A stretch of 64,000 bases of DNA from Anaerolineaceae bacterium (GCA_002699585.1 PABP01000038.1:992001-1056000), one strand, 5' to 3'. Counted from the first letter of the stretch, positions 16,185 through 26,073 are shown. Translations and numbers: made by a program. The notes: generated by a model not told the origin, from the sequence alone.

Positions 16185-18377
16185 ATGAGCGAAACCCAAC
16201 CCCCCCCCCTCAAAATCACCTATTCGCAGATAGCGATCACGCTGCTGATTGTGCTGCTGGCCTTCGGACTGCGTTTTGTGCTGCTGCTAGACCGCGCTGC
16301 CGCTGACTATCTGGTGGTGCCGCTGCCCGGTTATGACCAGTTTCGTTACTTCAACAATGGTTTGAGCATACTGGATGGCACCTGGCCGACGGCGCCCTAC
16401 TGGTTCCATCCGCTGCCGAGCTATGTGAATGCGCTGTTCCTGGCGCTGACGGGCCGCTCGTTGATGGGACTACGGCTAATCTGGGTGCTGCTGGATGCTC
16501 TGACCTGTGCGGCACTGGCCGGGTCCGTTTGGCTGCTGACGCGGCGCATCTGGGCGGGTTGGGTCGCTGGGCTGCTGTACGCTGTCTATCCGGTGAGCAT
16601 TTTTTATGGCACGACGCTGCTGATCGCGCCGATGGCGACCGGATTGGTGGCCTGGATCACGTTTTTCGCCTTGTGGCAGGGGGAGCGTCTGCGCTGGTGG
16701 CGCACGGCTGGACTAGGATTATTGAGTGGGCTGCTGGCATTGTGTCGCATGAACATCGCGCCAGTAGCAGGGATATGGCTGCTATGGCTGGCGCTATCCA
16801 AGCCGGGTTGGCGAAAATTAATCGGGCATGGGCTGGTATGGGCTGTCGTCACGGCGGCGACTATCGCACCTTTTACGGCCTGGAATTTTTATATCACCGA
16901 TGGCGCGTTTATCCCGGTGGCGCAGACGGGACCTAAAGAGCTGTATATGGCCAATAACCGCGACGCGGGCGGCCTGTACGAGAGCAGTGTCGCGTTGGAA
17001 AATGCCGACCTGGATTTCTGGAGTGCGTTGGCACGAGATATCGAAGTCGCCCCGGTACGCTTTGCGGGACTGTTGGGACGCAAGTTTGCTTTGTTCTGGG
17101 GCGCATCGGAGCCGGGGAACAACATCGACTATCTAACGGCTGTGGAAACATCACCGCTGCTGCAAGGGCTTTTTGCATGGAACCATGTCTGGTTGGTCGT
17201 CCCAGGGCTATTGGGCTTGGCGACATTGTTCTATCGGGATAAACGCTGGTTCCTCTATTTTGGGCTGATGATCGCCTGGATGGCCTTCAGTGGCACGGTG
17301 ACATATGGCTACAGCCGCACGCGCTATCCGGTCGTGGTTCCGCTGATGCTGATGGCGGCTTATTTAGCCGCGGCGCTATTTGCCCAGCGGGAGCGCGTCA
17401 ATTGGCCGCAGCTAGCACGAAGATATGCCTTGCCAGTGATTATTGTAGCGGCGCTGGTCATCTTCCCCATATGGGCACTAGCAGGCGAAGCACCACCGCT
17501 GCCGCCCAAATCCACCCTCTCGACTGTACCTGACGCTGTAAACGCGCTGGATGTCGAATACGGCGAACTGCGGCTGCATGGCTGGCGACCTGTCGAGCAG
17601 TGGCCTGTCGCTGAACGCGGTTGGGCTGAAGTCGGGCAAGCCTATACGATTGAGCTATTCTGGTCGGTCAGCGAGCCAACGGATGCAGAATACCAATTTT
17701 ACTTGGCGCTGGTCGATGATGGGACGCGCATCGCTGGCATGGACCGGGCGATTGGTACGGTCAGTTACCCGCCGACGCCGACGGATACATGGCAGCCCGA
17801 CCAGATTTACAGCGAAATCGTCAGCGTGCGCATGCCTTTTGACGCCCCACTGGCGCGCAGCGGGTTTATTTTGCTGGGTGTGTATAGGCAGGATGCAGAC
17901 GGCACAATCGTCAATGTGCCGATGACCGCGCCCAATCAGCAGCCGAACCTGGCGCTGCAAACATTGGCCGTTTATGACCGGGCCTATCTGCCGGAGCCAT
18001 CCAATGATCTGACCGCAGCCGACATCGTGTTCGGGGAGCAAATCCGGCTGACGGGATACGACATCAGCCAAGAAGCGGTACGCTTGAGTTGGCAAGCTGT
18101 GTCAGATATTCCTATGGATTATGCGCTGTTTGTGCATGTCGAAGATGAAGATGGCGAACAAATCCCGACGAACGATCAACCACCTGTGCCGGGACTCAAC
18201 ACCTCTAATTGGATGCCGGGATGGCCGCTGGCCTCAACAGTTAACTTGCCCGACCTCGAACCCGGTAGCTACACAATCTACGTGGGCTTGTATTCCCAGA
18301 CAACAGGACAACGGTTGACCGTCGATGGACCGGACAATCGCCTGCCATTGAGCGAACTGGTCATTGCTACGGATTGA
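16185..18377 (+). CDS. Integral membrane glycosyltransferase (GT39/ArnT-like) with beta-sandwich C-terminus
   Basis: The 730-residue protein starts with a TM helix (ITLLIVLLAFGLRFVLLLD) followed by an acidic catalytic-loop motif (PGYDQF), then about ten further TM helices to about residue 430, as in GT39/GT83 polyprenyl-phosphate-sugar transferases. The soluble C-terminus (450-730) contains two beta-sandwich units (one around 450-590, one around 600-725 with LEPGSYTIYVGLYSQTTGQRL), a layout common in Chloroflexota membrane glycosyltransferases. It should add sugar to an extracytoplasmic acceptor; donor and acceptor are unknown. Confidence 0.85.
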   Translation: MSETQPPPLKITYSQIAITLLIVLLAFGLRFVLLLDRAAADYLVVPLPGYDQFRYFNNGLSILDGTWPTAPYWFHPLPSYVNALFLALTGRSLMGLRLIWVLLDALTCAALAGSVWLLTRRIWAGWVAGLLYAVYPVSIFYGTTLLIAPMATGLVAWITFFALWQGERLRWWRTAGLGLLSGLLALCRMNIAPVAGIWLLWLALSKPGWRKLIGHGLVWAVVTAATIAPFTAWNFYITDGAFIPVAQTGPKELYMANNRDAGGLYESSVALENADLDFWSALARDIEVAPVRFAGLLGRKFALFWGASEPGNNIDYLTAVETSPLLQGLFAWNHVWLVVPGLLGLATLFYRDKRWFLYFGLMIAWMAFSGTVTYGYSRTRYPVVVPLMLMAAYLAAALFAQRERVNWPQLARRYALPVIIVAALVIFPIWALAGEAPPLPPKSTLSTVPDAVNALDVEYGELRLHGWRPVEQWPVAERGWAEVGQAYTIELFWSVSEPTDAEYQFYLALVDDGTRIAGMDRAIGTVSYPPTPTDTWQPDQIYSEIVSVRMPFDAPLARSGFILLGVYRQDADGTIVNVPMTAPNQQPNLALQTLAVYDRAYLPEPSNDLTAADIVFGEQIRLTGYDISQEAVRLSWQAVSDIPMDYALFVHVEDEDGEQIPTNDQPPVPGLNTSNWMPGWPLASTVNLPDLEPGSYTIYVGLYSQTTGQRLTVDGPDNRLPLSELVIATD

Positions 18378-18626
18378 TCTGAGGATTGGACTCCGCTTAT
18401 GCTGAATAATGACTGAGTCCCTGTCATCTGAAAATCTCAGAGCATATCTTTAAAAATCGTAAAAATAATCTCAATATACTTGAGATCGGGATGTGTTTAT
18501 TATACACTACGACTATTCAACATTACGGAACATTTACAAATTGACACATGTTGGGCAGACGTTAACACAAGTATGGATTATCTAAAACTATAATATCTTG
18601 TGTATGACCTTTAGCCGGAAAGCCGT

Positions 18627-19685
18627 ATGAAGTCCATTCTCGTCATTGAAGATGTCGCGATCACACGCGAGTTGATCGTCCACACTCTCAAGAAAGAATA
18701 CACCGTTCTGGAAGCCAGCAACGGCATTGATGGTGTCCGTCTGGCGACCGAACATGTGCCGAACCTGATCCTATGCGACATCGCCATGCCGGATATGGAT
18801 GGTTATGAGGTCATTTCTACTATCCGCAAAGATGAGCGCACGTCCGATGTGCCCTTCATCTTCTTAACGGCCTTCGATGAACGCGAGGCGATCCGTTATG
18901 GTATGACGCTGGGTGCGGATGACTACCTGACCAAGCCCTTCTCTCTCGATGAATTACGCGATGCGGTCAAGGCAGGGTTACAGAAGAAGGCCCTGCATGA
19001 TCAACGATTGAACCAGCGCATGAACGAACTGCGCAATAACATCACCACAGCCCTGCCACATGAACTACGCACCGTTGTCATGGTGTTGGAAGGCTATTTG
19101 CAGGTGATGATGGACGGCCCCGAAGCCGATAATCAAGCGCTACTGGACACGATGAACAGTTACGCCGCGCGTTTGCATCGGCTGTCGGACAAGTTCCTGT
19201 GGTATACGGAACTGCAAACGGGAGCCGTTAAACCCGCTGAGGCGCCACTATGCTCCGCTGATGTGATTATTTCCGCGATTGCTAAAGAAAACGCAAGCAA
19301 CCTGGGCCGCAGTGATGATCTGTTTATGGACCTAGATGCCGTCGATTTATGCATCACTTCCGAACAGATCACGCTGGTTGTACGCGAGTTGCTGGAAAAT
19401 GCCTGTCAGTATTCCGAACCGGGCACGCCGATCAAGCTGATCGGGCACAAGCATGATACCGTCTATGACTTGCATTTCTGCGATCAAGGCCGAGGCATGA
19501 CCCCAGAGCAGATTGAGAATGTGGGGGCGTTCATGCAGTTTGAGCGCGATACCTATGAGCAGCAAGGGACGGGTCTGGGGATGGTCATCGTGCGGCGCGT
19601 GTTGGAACTCAACGGCGGTCAGTTGGACATCACCAGCGAATATGATTGCTCGACCAATGTGGTGTGCCGTTTCTCGATGCCCTAG
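18627..19685 (+). CDS. Hybrid response regulator-histidine kinase (REC-HisKA-HATPase)
   Basis: The order is REC (1-118; phospho-acceptor D51 in LCDIAMPDMDG, K103 in LTKPF), HisKA (H145 in ALPHELRTVV), then HATPase (N box RELLENACQYSEPG, G1 DQGRGMTPEQ, G2 GTGLGMVIVRRVLELNGG). No TM or PAS domain. It has the same REC-first architecture as the gene at 7424 but lacks the disordered tail and is about 100 residues shorter. Start ATG follows GGAAAGCCGT. The 249 bases upstream are AT-rich; a TTGACA at 18541 and TATAAT at 18589 occur but not at matching spacing. Confidence 0.92.
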   Translation: MKSILVIEDVAITRELIVHTLKKEYTVLEASNGIDGVRLATEHVPNLILCDIAMPDMDGYEVISTIRKDERTSDVPFIFLTAFDEREAIRYGMTLGADDYLTKPFSLDELRDAVKAGLQKKALHDQRLNQRMNELRNNITTALPHELRTVVMVLEGYLQVMMDGPEADNQALLDTMNSYAARLHRLSDKFLWYTELQTGAVKPAEAPLCSADVIISAIAKENASNLGRSDDLFMDLDAVDLCITSEQITLVVRELLENACQYSEPGTPIKLIGHKHDTVYDLHFCDQGRGMTPEQIENVGAFMQFERDTYEQQGTGLGMVIVRRVLELNGGQLDITSEYDCSTNVVCRFSMP

Positions 19686-19718
19686 ACGATACCGCTACTT
19701 CATTCTCTAACCATTGCT

Positions 19719-20795
19719 CTATCGATTGGCCAGATCAAATAACTTCTGAGCCGCCACGTCTGCGCCATTGGTAGGCAACGTAGGCAGGCTGCCTTCGCGT
19801 GCGGCCAACTCGTCAATCCAGTGAATCCAATCACCCTGTTCATACTGCTGATGCGTAATTTCAATGGAATGGTTGTATTTGCGCATGGCGGCAGCCAACA
19901 GGTCATGCTCTCGCCAGTTTTCGCGCGTCAGAAAAAGCATCGGCGTCTGATGAACAATGACTTCGCTCATGGTGGAGTAGCCCGATTTGCCAATGGAGAG
20001 GTCAGCAGCGGCCAGGATATTCTGAAATTCACCGTGACCGTAACCCACTAAACGCGTATGGGGCCAATCTTTGACCTGTTCCCAAGCAGCGGGTGTGACG
20101 ATGAAGGTCCAGCCGGCCTTGTGCTGAATCGCATCTAAGCCCCCGGCCCAATCCATGCCCCCCATCGAAATGACGGCGAGTTTATGCTCGTCAGGTACGT
20201 CGAACGCATCACGGACCTGTTGGCGAGTTTGGGTCAGCGGGTTGGCCACCAGCGGGATTTTTTCGATATGGTCAAATTGGGGCATCGGGTGGGCGAAAGG
20301 CATTTCCAGGAGCAGGTCAGCTTTGTGATAGGACGCCGTGATGCTATCGACGATGTAGCTATACTGCGGGTAGGCATTGATGTAGTGCTCATAGACCCAA
20401 TCCCAGGTGAAGTGCGTTACCACCACGCACGGGATGCCCGCCGCTGCCGCAATCTCGCAAGCCACAGGCGGGATGTCCGTCACCACCAGACGAATATCAT
20501 GTTGACGCAAATAGGCGACTTCCGCAGCGATGAGCGCCTCCTGGCGGTTCTGCAGGAAATCAGCGTACCACTGGAAGGTCGCCTGTGCATCCAGGCGCAT
20601 GGCATTTATCTGAACGGTGCCGATGTCATACTGCTGGTGATGATAGACCACGTTGGGCGCCTGAAAGAATTTTTGCGGGGCACTGGTGCGCACATGAATG
20701 GTCAGGCAGAGGTCCGACAGGCGCTTGATAATCGGTTGCTGACGCGCCGCGTGGCCAAATCCGTGGCCGCTGACATAATAAGCGATGTGGGTCAT
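19719..20795 (-). CDS. GT-B glycosyltransferase-like protein (MurG / ARA1 N-domain type)
   Basis: The start is the ATG at 20795 (MTHIAYYVSGHGFGHAARQQ); a GTG at 20837 would lie inside the palindromic terminator. The GHGFGHA loop near the N-terminus is the GT-B glycine-rich acceptor loop also seen in the N-terminal domain of plant L-arabinokinase. The second half has LAVISMGGMDW and IGKSGYSTMSEV, the nucleotide-sugar site of MurG-like enzymes. Sugar donor and acceptor are not predictable. Confidence 0.8.
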   Translation of the reverse strand: MTHIAYYVSGHGFGHAARQQPIIKRLSDLCLTIHVRTSAPQKFFQAPNVVYHHQQYDIGTVQINAMRLDAQATFQWYADFLQNRQEALIAAEVAYLRQHDIRLVVTDIPPVACEIAAAAGIPCVVVTHFTWDWVYEHYINAYPQYSYIVDSITASYHKADLLLEMPFAHPMPQFDHIEKIPLVANPLTQTRQQVRDAFDVPDEHKLAVISMGGMDWAGGLDAIQHKAGWTFIVTPAAWEQVKDWPHTRLVGYGHGEFQNILAAADLSIGKSGYSTMSEVIVHQTPMLFLTRENWREHDLLAAAMRKYNHSIEITHQQYEQGDWIHWIDELAAREGSLPTLPTNGADVAAQKLFDLANR

Positions 20796-20831
20796 TGAAT
20801 CATTATCCAGAGGCCATTTTTGGATAAAAAA

Positions 20832-20851
20832 GGGCACAATATATTGTGCCC
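20832..20851 (-). terminator. REP-like palindrome serving as gatA terminator
   Basis: A perfect 20-base palindrome GGGCACAATATATTGTGCCC followed on the minus strand by TTTTTT, 28 bases past the gatA stop. It is a near copy of the unit at 15334-15349. Confidence 0.7.
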
Positions 20852-20878
20852 CTACTGTTCGTAATGATTATGTTTCAG

Positions 20879-22342
20879 CTAGCTGATGAGTGCGGCTTTA
20901 CGCGTGTGCCAGTCGGTGGCCTGCTCGTAGGCGTGGGCGGCGCGGAACATGACGTCTTCGCCAAAGGCGGGGCCAAAAATTTGCAGGCCAATTGGCAATC
21001 CGGCATCGTCCACACCGCAGGGCACGCTGATGCCACAAACGCCGGCCAGGTTGGCGCCGATCGTCAGAATATCAGCCAGGTACATTTGCATGGGGTCCGA
21101 CGTATTCTGACCGATCTTGAAGGCCGTTGTCGGTGAGGTCGGCGCGATCATGACATCGACCTGTTCAAAGGCTTTGTCATAATCCTGCTTGATGAGGGCA
21201 CGCACCTGCTGGGCTTTACCGTACCAGGCATCGTAGTAGCCCGCGCTGAGGGCATAGGTCCCCAGCATGATGCGGCGCTTGACCTCGTCTCCAAAGCCCT
21301 GGCCGCGCGTCAGCTTGTAGGTTTCGATGACGTCGCTGCCATCGACGCGGGCACCGAAACGAATGCCATCGTAACGCGCGAGGTTGGCGCTGGCCTCTGA
21401 TGTGGCGATGATGTAATAGGCCGACAGCGCATATTCCGTGTGCGGCAGATGAACTTCTACCAATTCCGCACCCTGGTCCTCAAACCACTTGAGGGCGGCC
21501 TGTACGGCCTGTTCGACTTCCGGCTGCATGCCAGAGACGAAAAATTCCTGCGGGACGCCAATCTTCAGGCCTTTGACATCACCCGTTAAGCCAGCCACAT
21601 AGTCGGGAACCTCGACGGGCATGCTGGTAGCATCCAGCGGATCTTTGCCAGCCATCACCTGGAGGATACGCGCCGTGTCTTCCACCGTATGAGCTAAGGG
21701 GCCGGGTTGGTCAAGCGAGGAGCCGTAGGCCAACAAGCCATAGCGCGATACGCGCCCGTAGCTGGGTTTGACGGCGGCGACACCACAGAACGCACCCGGT
21801 AAGCGAATCGAACCACCGGTATCAGTGCCGAGGGTGCCGAGCGCCATATGCGCCGCGACTGCCGCCCCACTACCGCCACTGCTACCACCAGGAACGCGAT
21901 CCAGGTCCCAGGGGTTGTGGGTCGTGAAGTAGCCGCTGTTTTCCGTCGAGGACCCCATCGCAAACTCATCCATATTGAGCTTGCCGACCATCACCATACC
22001 GGCCTCTTTGAGGCGCGCGACGCAGGTGGCATCGAACAGGGGAACATAGCCTTTCAGGATTTTGCTGCCAGCGGTTGTTTCCACGCCCTGGGTGCTGAGC
22101 ACGTCTTTAATCGCCAGCGGGATGCCGAGCAAGGGGGCATCGCCGCCATCGGCGCGCATGTCATCAGCAGCCTGGGCTTGCTGCAATGCGGATTCAGCAG
22201 TCACCGTCAAGAAGGCCTTCACCTGGGGTTCGTATTTTTCGATCTGGTCGATGTGGGCCTGGGTCAGTTCGACACTGCTAATCTCGCCTGTACGCATTTT
22301 GGCGAGCGCTTCCGTAATTGTGAGGTCGGTCAGGCTGGTCAT
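20879..22342 (-). CDS. gatA: Asp/Glu-tRNA amidotransferase subunit A
   Basis: The 487-residue amidase-signature protein has the Lys-cisSer-Ser triad: K79 (PLAIKDV), S154 in PGGSSGGSG and S178 in TDTGGSIRLP. It is full length with the GatA-typical C-terminus (ADILTIGANLAGVCGISVPCG...GLPIGLQIFGP). It frees ammonia from glutamine for transamidation of Glu-tRNA(Gln) or Asp-tRNA(Asn) in the GatCAB complex. gatB and gatC are not adjacent, so the complex is encoded at dispersed sites. Confidence 0.96.
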   Translation of the reverse strand: MTSLTDLTITEALAKMRTGEISSVELTQAHIDQIEKYEPQVKAFLTVTAESALQQAQAADDMRADGGDAPLLGIPLAIKDVLSTQGVETTAGSKILKGYVPLFDATCVARLKEAGMVMVGKLNMDEFAMGSSTENSGYFTTHNPWDLDRVPGGSSGGSGAAVAAHMALGTLGTDTGGSIRLPGAFCGVAAVKPSYGRVSRYGLLAYGSSLDQPGPLAHTVEDTARILQVMAGKDPLDATSMPVEVPDYVAGLTGDVKGLKIGVPQEFFVSGMQPEVEQAVQAALKWFEDQGAELVEVHLPHTEYALSAYYIIATSEASANLARYDGIRFGARVDGSDVIETYKLTRGQGFGDEVKRRIMLGTYALSAGYYDAWYGKAQQVRALIKQDYDKAFEQVDVMIAPTSPTTAFKIGQNTSDPMQMYLADILTIGANLAGVCGISVPCGVDDAGLPIGLQIFGPAFGEDVMFRAAHAYEQATDWHTRKAALIS

Positions 22343-22505
22343 GGTTGCTCTCTGTCATCGTGAGGGTGGAACCGTATAAAAGAAGAGTATAACGTCATGG
22401 CGCATCTGGGAAAAGGGGCGTGTCAGGGAGACACGATTACATTGATAAAAATGCCTGTTCCGGTCTTGAAAATCCGTTTAAGGCGTGTATACTTTAGGAA
22501 CTTAC

Positions 22506-22581
22506 GGGCCGTTAGCTCAACTGGCAGAGCGCCTCGTTGACGTCGAGGAGGTTACAGGTTCGAGTCCTGTACAGCCCACCA
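22506..22581 (+). tRNA. tRNA-Val (anticodon GAC)
   Basis: A 76-base cloverleaf including encoded CCA: acceptor GGGCCGT / ACAGCCC (one C-A mismatch at pair 5), D stem GCTC/GAGC with a GG loop, anticodon stem CCTCG/CGAGG with loop TTGACGT, variable loop AGGTT, T stem ACAGG/CCTGT with loop TTCGAGT, then A and CCA. The anticodon GAC reads Val codons GTC and GTT. Confidence 0.96.
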
Positions 22582-22597
22582 AAAGAGTCTTCACTAA

Positions 22598-22630
22598 AAA
22601 CAATCCCCAATCGCTGATTGGGGATTGTTT
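22598..22630 (+). terminator. Strong bidirectional terminator after tRNA-Val
   Basis: Perfect 15-base stem (22598-22612 with 22616-22630) with a three-base loop, flanked by A- and T-runs. It closes the tRNA transcript and lies beyond the convergent oxidoreductase gene. Confidence 0.92.
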
Positions 22631-22691
22631 TGTTTACAGCTAACGTCTGTCAGAAGTCTCTTTACGCCATCATCCGACCGAGGGTGTCGGC

Positions 22692-23900
22692 TCAGTCTTC
22701 GTATTTGATGTCGACGCGCGTGCCGTTGCTGGCTGAGGCCAGAATGGCATCACAGATGACCGAATTGCGGTAGCCATCGACAAAGGTTGCGCCATAGGGG
22801 TCTACAGCGGTGACATTGACAATGGCACTGAAGAAATGATCGAACTCATGGATGAAGCTGTGCTCCCAACCGATAGTATGCCCATGTGGCCACCAGTTTT
22901 CCCAGTAGGGATGATGTGCTTCCGTCACCAGGACGTTGTGGAACCCCTGAGTCGTGTTGGGTTGGTCATCGGCCCAGAACACGTTGAGTTCATTGAGGCG
23001 TTCGAGATTAAATTGGATACTGCCGTTTTCACCGTTGATTTCGAAGTTGTTGAAGTTCTTGCGACCTTTGGCAAAGCGGGTTGCTTCGATAGTGCCGAGC
23101 GCCCCATTTTCAAATTCCATTGCGGATACAAAGCCATCATCGACATCGGCTTTGGCCATACCACCCTGTCCATCAGGACGCTCTTTCATCCAGGTTTGGG
23201 TATAGCCCATCACAGACTTGGGTTCACCAACCAGGAAACGCGCAAGATCAATGACGTGTGCACCCAGGTCGCCTAGCGCACCACTACCGGCAATGTCTTT
23301 CTTGAAGCGCCAGCTAATAGGCATCTGGTAATCAATGCCCCATTCCTGCAAATAGACAGCTCGCCAGTGATAGATGCGGCCGAGTTTGCCACTTTCGATG
23401 ATCTTTTTGGCCTGTTGGATGGCGGGCACAAAACGATAATTGAAGGCGACCATGTGCTTGACGTTCGCTTTGCGGACGGCTTCTAGCATGGACATGGATT
23501 CTTCGGCAGTGCGTCCGAGGGGCTTTTCACAGAAGACATGCTTCCCGGCTTGTGCAGCAGCGATGCAGGGTTCCGCGTGGATATTGTTGGGGCCGCCATT
23601 GTCGAAGACCTGTATATCGTCGTTTTCCAGCATGTCACGCCAATCCGTATAGGCGTTTTCGTAGCCGTAACGACGAGCGGCTTCTTTGACTGCGGCTTCG
23701 TTACGTCCGGCAATGCCGACCATACGCGGGATGGCGGTAGGCGGATACATCATGTAGGGAATGGTGCGAAACGCATTGCTATGCGCTTTGCCCATGAAGG
23801 CATAGCCCATCATGCCAATGCCAATTTCAGGGGCATCGCCCTCAGCGGCTTTGCCAGCCATGCTGGTAAAGCTACTGCTCATTTGTTGCTCGTCAGCCAT
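22692..23900 (-). CDS. Gfo/Idh/MocA-family oxidoreductase
   Basis: The 402-residue protein has an N-terminal Rossmann fold (IGIGMMGYAFMGKAHSNAFR) and the family EKP motif (FCEKPLGRTAEES), whose lysine takes part in hydride transfer. The C-terminal alpha/beta domain contains GDLGAHVIDLARFLVGEP. It should oxidise or epimerise a sugar or inositol derivative with NAD(P). The isomerase gene lies directly upstream (54 bases), an association typical of sugar-catabolic operons. Confidence 0.92.
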   Translation of the reverse strand: MADEQQMSSSFTSMAGKAAEGDAPEIGIGMMGYAFMGKAHSNAFRTIPYMMYPPTAIPRMVGIAGRNEAAVKEAARRYGYENAYTDWRDMLENDDIQVFDNGGPNNIHAEPCIAAAQAGKHVFCEKPLGRTAEESMSMLEAVRKANVKHMVAFNYRFVPAIQQAKKIIESGKLGRIYHWRAVYLQEWGIDYQMPISWRFKKDIAGSGALGDLGAHVIDLARFLVGEPKSVMGYTQTWMKERPDGQGGMAKADVDDGFVSAMEFENGALGTIEATRFAKGRKNFNNFEINGENGSIQFNLERLNELNVFWADDQPNTTQGFHNVLVTEAHHPYWENWWPHGHTIGWEHSFIHEFDHFFSAIVNVTAVDPYGATFVDGYRNSVICDAILASASNGTRVDIKYED

Positions 23901-23954
23901 GAGACTGGTCCTTTCTTAAGAAAACATATCATCAGGGGTTATCTCAAAAAGCGA

Positions 23955-24956
23955 CTAATCGTCAGCGAAGGCCGCATCAAAGGCCACATCAGATGCCGCA
24001 AAATCGTTTTTCTTGACCCAAGCCGCTGATTCGGTCGCGCCATATTCACGGTCCATACCGCTGTCTTCCCATTCAACGGATAGTGGGCCTGCATAACCAA
24101 TCCGGTTTAGCGCCCGGATCATTTCGTCGATATTCAGATCACCGTGACCGGGCGATACGAAATTCCAGCCACGACGATTATCGCCAAAGTTCAGATGCGA
24201 GCCTAAGATGCTGCGGGTGCTATCCAGTCGGACTTTGCTATCCTTTACATGAACGTGATAGATCTTTTCCGGGAAGGCATCAATGAATTTTGCGGGGTCA
24301 AATAGCTGGTGAATAAAGTGCGATGGATCGAAATTAAAGCCAAACGCCTCGCGGTGATTGAGGACCTCTAGCGTTTTTTCGGCAGTATAGATGTCATAGG
24401 CGATTTCCGCAGGGTGACACTCCAGGGCAAATTTAATACCCTCTTCGTCGAAAACATCCAGGATCGGATTCCAGCGATCCGCAAATTCTTGATAACCTGC
24501 TTCAATCATGGCATCGGTTGTCGGCGGGAAGCGGTATAGCATATGCCAGACGGGGCTGCCTGTGAAACCATTGACGACCGGCACGCCAAATTTCTTGGCA
24601 GCGCGGGCTGCGTTCATCACATCTTGTGCGCAACGCTGACGAACGCCTTCCGGGTCGCCATCGCCCCACAATTTATCCGACAGGATATCCTTGTGCCGTT
24701 CATCAATAATGGCATCGGAAACGCACTGGCCCACAAGATGGGTGCTGATGGCATAACATTTGAGGCCATTTTTTTCCAGAATGTCCCAGCGAGATTGGAC
24801 GTAAGCATCATCTTCAAGGGCTTTATCTATTTCAAAATGATCGCCCCAACAGGCTAATTCCAGTCCATCGTAACCAAAGCTAGCGGCTTTTTCCGCGAGT
24901 GTTTCCAGCGGCAAGTCTGCCCACTGCCCCGTAAAGAGGGTTACAGGCCGTTTCAT
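23955..24956 (-). CDS. Sugar phosphate isomerase/epimerase (xylose isomerase-like TIM barrel)
   Basis: The 333-residue product shows the AP endonuclease-2/IolE-type barrel: [53 protein letters not shown] and [13 protein letters not shown] supply the Glu/His/Asp metal ligands. Likely role: isomerisation or epimerisation of the sugar handled by the oxidoreductase encoded next. Start ATG follows AAGGATTATT. Confidence 0.9.
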   Translation of the reverse strand: MKRPVTLFTGQWADLPLETLAEKAASFGYDGLELACWGDHFEIDKALEDDAYVQSRWDILEKNGLKCYAISTHLVGQCVSDAIIDERHKDILSDKLWGDGDPEGVRQRCAQDVMNAARAAKKFGVPVVNGFTGSPVWHMLYRFPPTTDAMIEAGYQEFADRWNPILDVFDEEGIKFALECHPAEIAYDIYTAEKTLEVLNHREAFGFNFDPSHFIHQLFDPAKFIDAFPEKIYHVHVKDSKVRLDSTRSILGSHLNFGDNRRGWNFVSPGHGDLNIDEMIRALNRIGYAGPLSVEWEDSGMDREYGATESAAWVKKNDFAASDVAFDAAFADD

Positions 24957-25170
24957 AATAAATAATCCTTTCAGTGACTATTTCTTGATAAACTGACGTT
25001 GCTGTGGAACAGCGATTCATGTCTTACTATGCATAAGGGCCAATTTTAACATCGACATAGGGCATCACGCCAAGCCAATGGTGAAAAATGCGCGACCGTT
25101 TCGGGGTGTTTGTTTGCATGGTTAGCAAACAGATGGTCGTTTGCAATAAATGTACCGATATATGATAAGC

Positions 25171-25196
25171 AAAATCCAGCCAGTTGGCTGGATTTT
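25171..25196 (-). terminator. Intrinsic terminator of the lipoprotein gene
   Basis: AAAATCCAGCCA / TGGCTGGATTTT stem with A- and T-runs on both sides. It lies in the 304-base gap 24957-25260, where I see no gene. Confidence 0.75.
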
Positions 25197-25260
25197 TGGT
25201 GAGCATGCTCACAATATAAAGTAGTGGTACTTCACCCGTTTGCTTATCGGGCTGTAACCC

Positions 25261-25869
25261 TTACTGGCAATCTTCAAAAGACTGCATTCCGGCTTCCGCG
25301 TTGTAGGTGGCTTCCAGGTTGATGGTATTGCCGTCTTCGTCGCTTAACTCGGCTGTTAGTGTGCCGATAAACATCTCGCCTTCTGCTGCTGGCAGGTTCT
25401 CAATAACCAATTCGCCAGAACCCAGGTCATAGTTCACGCGGTCCTCACTACGGAAATTGACGTAGTTGGCCGACCCAGGCTGTGCTTCGGTTTCGTCACT
25501 GCCCAGCACCTCAACTGTCCCCGATACACCAGTCATCACGGTCAACTCTAGCTGAGGAATATGGCCAATTTCAATAAAGGGGTCCATGATACCGTCACCA
25601 TCATCACAGAACATGAGGACGGTGCCTTCGCCTTGCGCTTCGACCGCACCTGTCACCGTATAAGAGACGGCTGGTGCTGAGTCCGATGTATTGGGAGTAT
25701 CGCTGTTGGCATCGTCAGCAGTCGTATCAGACGTGTCGGCGCCGTTGTCGGTAGTCATTTCGGCGGTTGGGGCCGCATCATCAGCCGGGGTTTCGCTGCC
25801 ACAGGCAGTCAGGAGCAACATGGCCGTAAAGAGGCTCGTCAATAAGAAACGAATAGAGAAACGTTGCAT
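25261..25869 (-). CDS. Secreted lipoprotein of unknown function
   Basis: A type II signal peptide ends in the lipobox LLTACGS (C23). Residues 25-68 are an Asp/Thr/Ala-rich disordered spacer. The remaining 130 residues are beta-rich (SYTVTGAVEAQGEGTVLMFC, YVNFRSEDRVNYDLGSGELVI) with two cysteines (in FCDDGDG and EDCQ) that may form a disulfide. It resembles generic surface lipoproteins of Chloroflexota. The ATG follows AAGGTAAATTC. It is divergent from marR. Confidence 0.8.
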   Translation of the reverse strand: MQRFSIRFLLTSLFTAMLLLTACGSETPADDAAPTAEMTTDNGADTSDTTADDANSDTPNTSDSAPAVSYTVTGAVEAQGEGTVLMFCDDGDGIMDPFIEIGHIPQLELTVMTGVSGTVEVLGSDETEAQPGSANYVNFRSEDRVNYDLGSGELVIENLPAAEGEMFIGTLTAELSDEDGNTINLEATYNAEAGMQSFEDCQ

Positions 25870-26017
25870 GAATTTACCTTACACGCATACTTATAATCTC
25901 TTTCACTCTAAACAATGATGGGGCGTTTGACCAATCGTAAGCGCGACTCCAGCTATTTTTTTATCTCGTTTTTATAAACACTTACGTTAAATATTCGTAA
26001 ATCCCAGGCAACACCTA

Positions 26018-26073
26018 TTGACAGAACTAAAATACTCAACTAGATTGATAATCAATATGGTTGACCATCAACC
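26018..26073 (+). promoter_or_regulatory. marR promoter with two overlapping palindromes (putative MarR operators)
   Basis: TTGACA (26018-26023), 17-base spacer, TAGATT (26041-26046). ATTGATAATCAAT (26044-26056) overlaps the -10, and GGTTG-ACCAT-CAACC (26059-26073) follows. Such placement fits autorepression by the MarR protein encoded just downstream and control of the ABC exporter. Confidence 0.55.

Noticed and set aside
18541-18594. Promoter of the second hybrid kinase (TTGACA and TATAAT)
   Set aside because: The two hexamers are 42 bases apart and do not belong to one promoter; each lacks a matching partner.
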